A stretch of 64,000 bases of DNA, taken from contig HG799466.1 in the NCBI GenBank assembly GCA_000531095.1, positions 472,049 through 536,048 on the forward strand, written 5' to 3'. Source of the DNA: Gemmata massiliana (GTDB lineage: Bacteria > Planctomycetota > Planctomycetia > Gemmatales > Gemmataceae). Under the pieces are notes generated by a model. It had not been told where the DNA came from and made no database searches. It worked only from the letters and a program-made list of their open reading frames with translations. Of the stretch, positions 51,753 through 58,613 are shown piece by piece (positions within the stretch are counted from its first letter, which is position 1; each line of letters begins with the position of its first letter). Made by a program: the position numbers and the translations under genes.

Positions 51753-52930
51753 GCGGCCTCCTTGTCGTTAGCACCAAACGCGATTTTCGCCCGGTCAATG
51801 CAAACGGGCGGGACGCTCGACGACAGTTCCGGCGTCCATTTCAAGTTGAGGCAAGTGCGGCAGTCGTCCGGATGCGGTGCTTCGGCGTACTGGTACGGGC
51901 ACACGGTGTGCTTCGGGACGGCCGCTTTAACATGCTGGAGAGCCTGCTCCAGTCCGGTGTGTACGTAGCGATCGGCGTAGTCGTCGCCGTTCCGCTTACC
52001 GCGCCGGAAACTGGATGCGGACGGGAGCCGGAGGAACTCGCCGCCGGGGGAAGTGGTCACTTCGTTAAATAACTTCTGTGCCGCCTGAATCGCTGCGACG
52101 AGTTGTTTGAACTTCGGCACCGTGGCGAATGCATCGACCGCATGGGTCTGGATCGGGATACCCCACGCATCGACTACCGGCGGCAAAATCACTTTGGCGG
52201 CGGGCGGGGGCGAATCGCTAACGAGCGAAATCGTCTCGGACAGCGATTCGTTTTTGGTCTTGCATTCGGGATCGGGCAGAGGCGGTTCTGGCTCGTTTTT
52301 TGCGATTTCCTCGGTGATTTCCATATTCCTGTCTGCAACGGTTGCAGACAGGACGTTATCATCAGTATCAGACTGCCCTGCAACGGTTGCAGGGCAGTCT
52401 GATACATGCCTGATTATCGGTGGGCGTTTTTTCCCGTCCGAAGTCTCCCTGACTTCTCCATCGTTTACCGGACGAATCTTGCGCACGAACTCCACGCTAA
52501 CGGCCGCGTGCTTCGCGATACGCGGGTTGCTCCACGACGGATAATCCTCAAGGACCATCTCGACGGCTCGACGCTTGTCGGCATTGGAGCGAGGCAGCCC
52601 GTGGGTAGAGTTCGACCCACAAGCGTTCAATCTGGCTTCACGGCGCCCGCCCGGTCGGACGACACAAGAGATCTCTTTCACGCTGGCGCGACTGAACGCT
52701 TCGGCGCGGTGGAACCCCTCGGAGAGCCAAAAGGTTTTACCTTCCTGATAGACGACGAGCGGCGGGAACTCGTCGCCGTTCTCGATGTCCTCGCGGTACT
52801 TCTCGACGGTAGATTCATCGATGCCCTTGGCACGTGGCTGGACTCCCGAATCGATCTGAATGCTGGACAGTTTCAGGGTCTTAGTTTTGTCCGCCACGGC
52901 CGCCACCTCATGTGAATTGGGAACCTGCAT
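51749..52930 (-). CDS. ParB-like N-terminal domain protein
   Basis: 393 residues. Residues 20-100 match ParB/sulfiredoxin-fold: IQIDSGVQPRAKGIDESTVE, DEFPPLVVYQEGKTFWLSEG then FHRAEA, with GxHR-type EGFHR. HTH-like segment (WSNPRIAKHAAVSVEFVRKI) near 135. The middle is low complexity and overlaps two perfect DNA palindromes. C-terminus has CPYQY ... CRTCLNLKW, a zinc-like pair. No ParA seen. May bind its own gene. Confidence 0.75.
   Translation of the reverse strand: MQVPNSHEVAAVADKTKTLKLSSIQIDSGVQPRAKGIDESTVEKYREDIENGDEFPPLVVYQEGKTFWLSEGFHRAEAFSRASVKEISCVVRPGGRREARLNACGSNSTHGLPRSNADKRRAVEMVLEDYPSWSNPRIAKHAAVSVEFVRKIRPVNDGEVRETSDGKKRPPIIRHVSDCPATVAGQSDTDDNVLSATVADRNMEITEEIAKNEPEPPLPDPECKTKNESLSETISLVSDSPPPAAKVILPPVVDAWGIPIQTHAVDAFATVPKFKQLVAAIQAAQKLFNEVTTSPGGEFLRLPSASSFRRGKRNGDDYADRYVHTGLEQALQHVKAAVPKHTVCPYQYAEAPHPDDCRTCLNLKWTPELSSSVPPVCIDRAKIAFGANDKEAA
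52327..52353. repeat. 27-bp perfect palindrome in ParB-like gene
   Basis: Arms of 13 bp around a central G; core CTGCAACGGTTGCAG. Confidence 0.85.
52365..52405. repeat. 41-bp perfect palindrome in ParB-like gene
   Basis: Arms of 20 bp around a central G, same CTGCAACGGTTGCAG core as the neighbour 45 bp away centre to centre. Arms beyond the core differ from the first palindrome. Confidence 0.85.
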
Positions 52931-52943
52931 CCTGTCGCGCGAA

Positions 52944-52954
52944 GGGGGAACTAC
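52944..52954 (-). promoter_or_regulatory. AGTTCCCCC motif site 11
   Basis: GTAGTTCCCCC on the minus strand, 14 nt before the ParB-like ATG. Confidence 0.55.
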
Positions 52955-53673
52955 ACCTTGGCTGGCGCTGGGAATTTGGTGACCGTTTCGGTGTCAACCT
53001 TCCTCAGCGCCTCAACGTCGGCGGGAGAGAGGATCTTTTTCTCTACATCCGCAACCACACCTTTGCGCGCTGCGAGATATTCCGCGTGCGACTTGCACTG
53101 CCCGTATGCTTGGGCGTGCTTCGCTCGGAGTTGCAGATTGTCTTTGACCGCACTGGTTGCGTCCTCACGGGGCGGCTGGCGCTGTTGCTGAGCAGCGGGT
53201 CGACTCGCCGCGGTCCCGTCGTCGTCCTCATCGGCCGCGACGCCCGCAATGGATTGAAGCGCGTACCGGCGCGCGTAGGTGAGCGCTGATCCCACTCCCT
53301 GCGGATCCCCCTTGGAGGGGCGGAGCAACATCGTCGTTTCGACGTACTCGCCGCTGTCGTGCATGAGAATGGTGGTGAGCGCCGCGCCCGCGTCCAGTTC
53401 GCACGGCAACTGCACCACGCTGAGCCCGTGCTTCACCAATGCAGGCATCACCGTGTCGCGCACCGTCGCCAGGTCCGCGTACTTGCTCTTGAAGTGCGGG
53501 TTGACCGAATCCTTCGGGGGGTTCTTCATCTCGCCTTGAGCCTTGCACAGTGCCGCGGCGAGCTTACCAATCGACATCGAGCGACGCACGGACGATGGCC
53601 CGAACTCGCTCGCGATACGACTCTTGGCCTCCTTTGCTGCTTCGGTCGCGTTGCTCGTAGTCACGGTGTTCAT
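52951..53673 (-). CDS. ERF-family single-strand annealing protein
   Basis: 240 residues from MNTVTTSNATEAAKEAKS. The ERF core is clear: IGKLAAALCKAQGEM, PHFKSKYADLATVRDTVMPA, LVKHGLSVVQ, GVGSALTYARRYALQSIAG and the acidic VAADEDDDG. The C-terminal helix resembles linker-to-SSB tails. It promotes annealing during phage replication and circularisation, with the RusA-like nuclease and helicase as likely partners. Confidence 0.85.
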   Translation of the reverse strand: MNTVTTSNATEAAKEAKSRIASEFGPSSVRRSMSIGKLAAALCKAQGEMKNPPKDSVNPHFKSKYADLATVRDTVMPALVKHGLSVVQLPCELDAGAALTTILMHDSGEYVETTMLLRPSKGDPQGVGSALTYARRYALQSIAGVAADEDDDGTAASRPAAQQQRQPPREDATSAVKDNLQLRAKHAQAYGQCKSHAEYLAARKGVVADVEKKILSPADVEALRKVDTETVTKFPAPAKV

Positions 53674-53761
53674 GACACATCTCCACTGACCCGACACCAC
53701 ACGAACAAGAGGCGGCAGATTGCGCTGAGGGTGGTCATGGGGCACCGGGGGGGGGGTTAGG

Positions 53762-53818
53762 CGGTGGACGGGGCAAGGTTCTTGTCGGTAACAAAGCGGT
53801 TATCGCCCCGCCCCACCG
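53762..53818 (-). terminator. Stem-loop between excisionase-like gene and ERF gene
   Basis: CGGTGG-A-CGGGGC pairs with GCCCCG-CC-CCACCG across a 30-nt loop. A run of ten G lies just beside it (53747-53756). Confidence 0.4.
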
Positions 53819-53822
53819 TGGT

Positions 53823-54062
53823 TCAGAGTCGGCCCATCGTGCGACGGAAAGTTTTGACAGCGTTAATGCCTTCCTCAAGAGCCACCGACAGTTCGTCCTC
53901 GAACACCTTCCGCTCGCACCCGTGGCGCCGGTCCTCCTTGGGTCGTGGGTCGGTGAACACCGCGTGCCACTTCACCCAGAACGTGTCCCGGCAAATCGCG
54001 AGCGTCTCGCACGCGCTCTTCAGCTTGACCAATTTGGTCGTCACCCGTCGTGTTCGAGTCAT
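53823..54062 (-). CDS. Excisionase-like small DNA-binding protein
   Basis: 79 residues from MTRTRRVTTKLVKLKSACET. LAICRDTFWVKWHAVFTDPR and GCERKVFEDELSVALEE look like an HTH with charged wing typical of excisionase-type proteins. Divergent from the RHH gene across the TGTACGTACA operators. Confidence 0.6.
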   Translation of the reverse strand: MTRTRRVTTKLVKLKSACETLAICRDTFWVKWHAVFTDPRPKEDRRHGCERKVFEDELSVALEEGINAVKTFRRTMGRL

Positions 54063-54096
54063 GTCGGAACCCGTGGTTAACTTGTCTGGAGTAATA

Positions 54097-54137
54097 TGTA
54101 CGTACAGAGGCCGGATGTCAATCTCAATGTACGTACA
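54097..54137. promoter_or_regulatory. Paired TGTACGTACA operators
   Basis: Two identical palindromes at 54097-54106 and 54128-54137, 31 bp apart (about three helical turns), in the divergent region. A TAATAT -10-like box (54092-54097) touches the first. Confidence 0.6.
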
Positions 54138-54225
54138 AAATCCGCGATTAATCAGGACGAATGACAGTAAGCCGCCAGATAGTAAGGAGATGCGGCGAGC
54201 CGTACAATTTGCGGAACTACTACAG

Positions 54226-54438
54226 ATGAAATCCGGATTTTGTGTGGCACCCGTGGCAAAGCAACCTGAAAAGCCCCGCAAAAGAACGCGAGAGCGGATT
54301 GACTTGCGTCTACCGCCTGACATTCGCGAAAGGGTCGAGAAGCAATCTGAGCGGTACGGCTTGGGAATGAGTGCGTATATACGCCAAGCGCTTGTTCAGC
54401 GACTTGAGCGGGACGAGAGTTCTGAAGACAAATCGTAA
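54226..54438 (+). CDS. Ribbon-helix-helix regulator
   Basis: About 70 residues from MKSGFCVAPVAKQ; upstream ATGs at 54190, 54127 and 54115 are in frame and the start is uncertain. The RHH core is strong: RIDLRLPPDIRERVEKQSER then YGLGMSAYIRQALVQRL. Likely binds the paired palindromes upstream and autoregulates. Confidence 0.7.
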   Translation: MKSGFCVAPVAKQPEKPRKRTRERIDLRLPPDIRERVEKQSERYGLGMSAYIRQALVQRLERDESSEDKS

Positions 54439-54563
54439 GCATTTTGCCCCCGAGTTCTGATAGGGGCATTCTGCCTCCGACTGCGTGAGTTGTGATGTCA
54501 GGCGCGCGTCGAAAGTGCGTAAGTGCGAGCCGGGGCGGTGTGAGTCGGATGTGAGTGGGTGTA

Positions 54564-54612
54564 AAACCGCAGGGGATTAAAGGCGCTGTTTGCCTTTAAT
54601 CCCCTGCGGTTT
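54564..54612. terminator. Bidirectional terminator, 21-bp perfect stem
   Basis: AAACCGCAGGGGATTAAAGGC-like arms with 7-nt loop; A/T-rich ends make it work in both directions, between the RHH gene and the antirepressor gene. Confidence 0.8.
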
Positions 54613-54629
54613 GTATTTGTTAGCGGCGA

Positions 54630-55412
54630 TTATACGGAGTCGCCGAAGTATTCTCGCAGAAGGGTTTCGGGGTACGTATTTACGACCCCGAAACGCGGAT
54701 CGGTCATCGTACTCGTCCTGATGCCCCTGGAGTTGCACAGGGCCGTCAGTTTCTTCCCGTGCGCCGCGGCCTGTGTAACGGGCATCTCTCGGTTACGAAC
54801 CCGGCTGTAACCCAAAACGGTGAAGTACCCGTGATTCGATGTGCTCTGATGCAGTGCGGCTTGCGCGGTAGCCGTCGCGGAGCGGGCCAGTTGGTGGGCT
54901 TCCCAAAGGTGCTGTACCATTTGGGACTGGAGGCGTTCCGCCTCAATCTGGCGTCGCCGCGTCTCGATCAGGAGCGGCATCGACGACGTCATTTGCGCCT
55001 GAACGCGGAGCATCTCGTTGAGGAGCGGGTCAGAGTGGTACTGCTCTTGGCTCGCCGCGCTCACTCGCGCCCCGAAATGGCGATCGAGAACCTCGGCGCA
55101 CTCTGCCTGGTACCGGCGGATCTTCTCCCGGACGCTGTCCTTCACTTTGCGCTCGTCAATGTTCGCCAGCCACATGACGAGCGTGCGGCGGTCGATCATC
55201 ACCATTGACTGAACGCGGCCACTAGTATCGTGCGTGTCGATCTCCGACACGCACGCCCACGACTTCTTTTTCAGCTTTTGAAGCTGCGCGCTGAACGCGA
55301 GGCCGATGTTTTCGCAGATCCGCCGGAGACTCGTTCGGAAGTTACCGCCGTCCAGGGCGACTGCTTCCAATTCATCACCGTGGAATTGGATTTTTACGAG
55401 TTCGTTTGCCAT
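54630..55412 (-). CDS. P22-type phage antirepressor
   Basis: 260 residues. Residues 5-120 match the P22_AR_N domain: IQFHGDELEAVALDGGNF, FSAQLQKLKKKSW, SMVMIDRRTLVMWLANID, VREKIRRYQAECAEVLDRHF. The rest is a helical stalk (EMLRVQAQMTSSMPLLIETR) and a C-terminal beta region with YFTVLGYSRVRNREMPV. Antirepressors bind CI-like repressors to trigger induction. Preceded by a 300-bp structured region. Confidence 0.8.
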   Translation of the reverse strand: MANELVKIQFHGDELEAVALDGGNFRTSLRRICENIGLAFSAQLQKLKKKSWACVSEIDTHDTSGRVQSMVMIDRRTLVMWLANIDERKVKDSVREKIRRYQAECAEVLDRHFGARVSAASQEQYHSDPLLNEMLRVQAQMTSSMPLLIETRRRQIEAERLQSQMVQHLWEAHQLARSATATAQAALHQSTSNHGYFTVLGYSRVRNREMPVTQAAAHGKKLTALCNSRGIRTSTMTDPRFGVVNTYPETLLREYFGDSV

Positions 55413-55477
55413 CGGTTCACCAGGTCAAGGTGAAGATGCGCCGACGCTGCCCGCTACCGCGAATCTGTGTTGATTCG

Positions 55478-55670
55478 CTGAAGTGAAAAGGCTACATAAT
55501 CCGCACAACGGCCCGAGCCGCAAGGCGGAGGTCGGTTGGGAAGGGTCGGCACGTCCGCCGTAGGAAGTTGGCGTGCCGACCCGCATCTTCTGGATTCAGA
55601 TGCGAAATATCGGCTATCTTTTGTTGGTGCAATAGCAAATCCCCGAGACCATCAAGGGTCTCGAATTAGC
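55478..55670. other. Structured non-coding region upstream of antirepressor
   Basis: The 55413-55712 gap has no ORF. It holds TTGATT-17-TACATA on the plus strand, then three stems: GGGTCGGCACG / CGTGCCGACCC, GCATCT / AGATGC and CGAGACC / GGTCTCG. On the minus strand the same region must contain the antirepressor promoter (TTGCGG-18-TTATGT is one candidate). Could be a regulatory RNA or long leader. Confidence 0.4.
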
Positions 55671-55712
55671 CCGCCCGCATAGTTCGATGCGAACCGCCCA
55701 AGGTGAAGCGCA

Positions 55713-56174
55713 TTACCGCAAAACCAACCTGTAGCCGTCCGCTTCGCCCTGAATTACGTCGCCGTCGAAAGTGAACGCGGTCTTGAGTTCGCGGCGCAGT
55801 TCGCGAATGTGGTACCGCGTGTTCGCCTCGTCCGTGTGCCGGTCGAATGCCGCCGCAGTCAGCTCCTTGGCGGTCAGCGGGTTTTCCGCCTCGATGAACA
55901 CCCGGAGCAACCTGAGACGAGAAGGGGCCACGAGTACGGCGGTGCCGTCGAATGTCGCCCCGCGCTCGGTCACCACCCACCCAGCAACGACGGGCGGTTT
56001 CGCCTCATCCACCTCGTCCGCCTTGGCGCAGGCGCCGCACGGGACCGGGACATCAATGAGTTTGCCCACATCGTCTAATACGATGACCCGTTTGGCAGCG
56101 CGACCCGGCGAAACGTGGTCCGCGATGGCTCGGGCAGCGGCTTGCAGGGCGCGGAGGGGGTCGCGATTTGTCAT
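55713..56174 (-). CDS. Winged-helix-like regulatory protein
   Basis: 153 residues from MTNRDPLRALQAAARAI. A CGACAKAD element, then SRLRLLRVFIEAENPLTAKE and TRYHIRELRRELKTAFTFDG, with GYRLVL at the end: the HTH-wing pattern of OmpR-type output domains. Role unknown. Confidence 0.6.
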   Translation of the reverse strand: MTNRDPLRALQAAARAIADHVSPGRAAKRVIVLDDVGKLIDVPVPCGACAKADEVDEAKPPVVAGWVVTERGATFDGTAVLVAPSRLRLLRVFIEAENPLTAKELTAAAFDRHTDEANTRYHIRELRRELKTAFTFDGDVIQGEADGYRLVLR

Positions 56175-56214
56175 GTTCACTTGTTCCGTGGGCGTCTGTT
56201 CACACTCCACGAAT

Positions 56215-56709
56215 CTAACCCGCGTCCGCTCGCTCGGAAAGTTCATCCGGCTGCCGCGCGAAAAATGGCAGCGACGGCTGCGAGCCCGTGTAGTACCCGT
56301 TTTGCGGGTGCACCCATACGAACCCTTTTTTCCTCAGATCTGCCAGCGCGTGGCGGACGGTGTCGATTGCCATATCGTCCTCGGGGTATTTTACGCGCAA
56401 CATCGTCTCCAACGCACCCGAGTTAAGAACCAAGTCATCCCCGCCCATAACTGCTCGCTGGTCGCGAATGAAACAAAACAACCGCTTGACCGCACGGCGC
56501 TCACGAGCGAGGCCGTGCGGCACGTTCACCAAGTCCGCGTCCGCCGGCTTGGGCGGTTTGACGCGCCGGGCGGTGAGCGAAATGTAAACCCCGTTCGCGG
56601 TCGCGTTCGCGCGCAAAGACTTGCGCCCGGCGCCTCGAAGCAGTTCGTGAACTCGGGCGAGCAGTGATTCGACCTCGCGTTCGAGAGATTGTTGTGTTTC
56701 GTCGGGCAT
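56215..56709 (-). CDS. Winged-helix-like phage protein
   Basis: 164 residues. Helical start (LEREVESLLARVHELLRGAG), then RRAVKRLFCFIRDQ and MAIDTVRHALADLRKKGFVW with a wing VHPQNGYYTG. Probably DNA-binding; co-directional with the previous gene. Confidence 0.6.
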   Translation of the reverse strand: MPDETQQSLEREVESLLARVHELLRGAGRKSLRANATANGVYISLTARRVKPPKPADADLVNVPHGLARERRAVKRLFCFIRDQRAVMGGDDLVLNSGALETMLRVKYPEDDMAIDTVRHALADLRKKGFVWVHPQNGYYTGSQPSLPFFARQPDELSERADAG

Positions 56710-56837
56710 TGCGTCACCGGGCGAAGCGCTGCCAAATTCTGCGCGGCAGCGCCACGGAGATTCATGGCGGGCAAGTCTTCACATATTCTGAACATCCGTC
56801 ATATCCTGTTCGCAATGCCAGTTCGGGAGTTTTTAAC

Positions 56838-57077
56838 ATGTCGCCTACCGAAGTGCTCGTGCCGTGCTTGGACATCGGCGCCGGAACGCAGACCGCAACG
56901 ATCCGCGACGCTCGAACGAAAAAGCCCGTTCGCCTGTCGGGGGTCAAAAAGCTAGTTTTGGTAGACCGGCGAGCGTGCGTAAGCCTCCGGGTGATTTCCG
57001 AGGAACGCGGGCAGGCACTCGTGCGTATTAGCGACAACGCCTTCGCTTGGGTTGTTCCTCACGTAACGGAACGGTAA
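56838..57077 (+). CDS. Small protein upstream of integrase
   Basis: 79 residues from MSPTEVLVPCLDIGAG with GGGAG upstream. Beta-rich (VRLSGVKKLVLVDRRACVSL). It lies 21 nt before the integrase gene, so may modulate recombination; no excisionase motif. Confidence 0.6.
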   Translation: MSPTEVLVPCLDIGAGTQTATIRDARTKKPVRLSGVKKLVLVDRRACVSLRVISEERGQALVRISDNAFAWVVPHVTER

Positions 57078-57098
57078 CCAACTGGAGGGAATCAAATT

Positions 57099-58319
57099 AT
57101 GGGCAGGGTTTTTCAGCCGGTGTATTGGAAGAAAATGCCTGATGGTTCCCGTGTGGGGAAGAAAAGCAAGTTGTGGCACGCGGAATGGCAAGTTGCGGGG
57201 GCAACCAGGCGGCGGTGCATCGGGACTAAAACGGCAGCCCTTGCTGCCTTGGTCAAATTCGAGGACGCTGAGAGCCGGCGGAAACACGGTCTCGTAAATC
57301 GCGCTGCGGAGGGCGCCCGACAAAGCGACCACCTCGAGGATTTAGTGACCGAATACATCGACATACTCGCCGCGCGGGGGACCGCGGAAGAGTACCGCAA
57401 GAATACTCTCGCGAGCCTCACGCGGGTATTAAAAGAGTGCCGGTGGCACGTGTGGAGCGACATCGACCAAGACGAGTTCGTGCGATTTTTGGGGCGGCTC
57501 CGGAACACCCCGCGGGTGAAACTCATCACCGGCGCCGCGAAGGGAAAGAAAGGCAGGGGAGCGCCACCCATCAAAGGGAAACAACTCGGCTCGGGGTGCA
57601 GCCCGGCGACCCTCAACGGTCACATGCGAATCGCAAAAGCGTTTACCAAATGGCTCGCTGAGCGGTTCGGGGCGGTGTCGCCACTTAGAAAACTGCGGCC
57701 GTACCCGGAAGCCGTGGATGAGCGCAGGTCAAAACGCATCCTCACAGACGACGAGCTAAGTAAACTCATCACCGCCGCAGCCGCGGCGAAACGAAAAGGG
57801 ACCGCAACCGTTTGGGGCCGGGACCGGGCCATACTCTACACGATTGCTGCGTTCTCGGGCCTGCGCGCGGGTGAATTGTCCGACCTGACACCGGGGCACT
57901 TTTCGTTGGATGCCGCGCCGCCGGTCGTCACGGTCGAGGCGGCCGACGCAAAGGGGAAACGCACCGAACCAATTCCACTTCCCGACCACGTGGTCGAACT
58001 GCTGCGCCCGTGGCTCGTCGCGCGTAAACCGAACCAAAAACTGTTTCCGGGCAACTGGGCAGCGTGTCGTAAGCAATCGCACTGGCTCGCGGCGGATCTG
58101 CGGCGCGCCGGAGTAGACGCGCGGGACGAGAAAGGGCGGCCGGCCACTTTTCACTCGCTCAAGCGACGGTTCGTGGTGCGACTGATTCAAGCGGGCGCGA
58201 AGATCCACGAAGTGCGTCGGATGGCGCGCCACACCGACATTTCCACGACACTCAAGCACTACACCGACGAGAACCTGAGCGACCTCGGAGCGCTGGCGAA
58301 CCGTCTTCGTAAACTCTGA
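57099..58319 (+). CDS. int: Tyrosine-recombinase phage integrase
   Basis: 406 residues. N-terminal arm-binding region (WHAEWQVAGATRRRCIGTK), core-binding helices (YIDILAARGTAEEYRKNTLA), catalytic domain with GLRAGEL (Arg I, near 256), FHSLKRRFV (near 352), ARHTDISTTLKHYT (near 375-388) with the nucleophile Tyr. In the HxxR box the expected Arg is Lys (HSLK), a possible weakening. Integrates at the tRNA-Leu 130 bp downstream. Confidence 0.85.
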   Translation: MGRVFQPVYWKKMPDGSRVGKKSKLWHAEWQVAGATRRRCIGTKTAALAALVKFEDAESRRKHGLVNRAAEGARQSDHLEDLVTEYIDILAARGTAEEYRKNTLASLTRVLKECRWHVWSDIDQDEFVRFLGRLRNTPRVKLITGAAKGKKGRGAPPIKGKQLGSGCSPATLNGHMRIAKAFTKWLAERFGAVSPLRKLRPYPEAVDERRSKRILTDDELSKLITAAAAAKRKGTATVWGRDRAILYTIAAFSGLRAGELSDLTPGHFSLDAAPPVVTVEAADAKGKRTEPIPLPDHVVELLRPWLVARKPNQKLFPGNWAACRKQSHWLAADLRRAGVDARDEKGRPATFHSLKRRFVVRLIQAGAKIHEVRRMARHTDISTTLKHYTDENLSDLGALANRLRKL

Positions 58320-58416
58320 GCGCGGGCGGGCTGCTGGCGGAGTTGACCCTTTGGAAGCCTTCAGGAGCCTTTATTTGGTTCAAATATGTGCACCTGCTAG
58401 TACACCCACAAAAACA

Positions 58417-58446
58417 ACAAAACCCCAGCAATTGCTGGGGTTTTGT
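58417..58446. terminator. Bidirectional terminator, 30-bp perfect palindrome
   Basis: ACAAAACCCCAGCA and its exact complement with A/T flanks, between the integrase stop and the tRNA 3' end. Confidence 0.85.
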
Positions 58447-58449
58447 GAG

Positions 58450-58533
58450 TGCCGAGGAGAGGACTTGAACCTCCACGCCCTTGCGAGCGCTAGAACCTGA
58501 ATCTAGTGCGTCTGCCAATTCCGCCACCTCGGC
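58450..58533 (-). tRNA. tRNA-Leu (anticodon CAG), probable attachment site
   Basis: Minus strand: acceptor GCCGAGG/CCTCGGC, anticodon loop TTCAGGT (CAG), long variable arm, T-loop TTCAAGT. Its 3' end faces the integrase gene, the usual arrangement for phage integration. I saw no second copy of the 3' end inside the window, so attL must be beyond base 1. Confidence 0.9.
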
Positions 58534-58613
58534 GACACCCCACACGTGCGGGCGTGAGGGTATCTTAAAGATAGCGGGCGGAAGGTCAAGCGTTTGCGCT
58601 CGGTACGGGCGCG

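Noticed and set aside
52327-52405. Palindromic repeats considered as a CRISPR fragment
   Set aside because: Only two units with different arm lengths, no spacers and no cas genes.
1-58450. Search for a classical endolysin or lysozyme gene
   Set aside because: No amidase, lysozyme or transglycosylase motif was recognised; only the matrixin and small membrane proteins could serve lysis, and this is speculative.
58319-58450. Search for a repeat of the tRNA 3' end inside the window as attL
   Set aside because: None seen; the left junction must be outside the window.
58252-58545. Minus-strand ORF with VAELADALDSGSSARKG
   Set aside because: It is the translated sense strand of tRNA-Leu(CAG) and its flank, not a gene.
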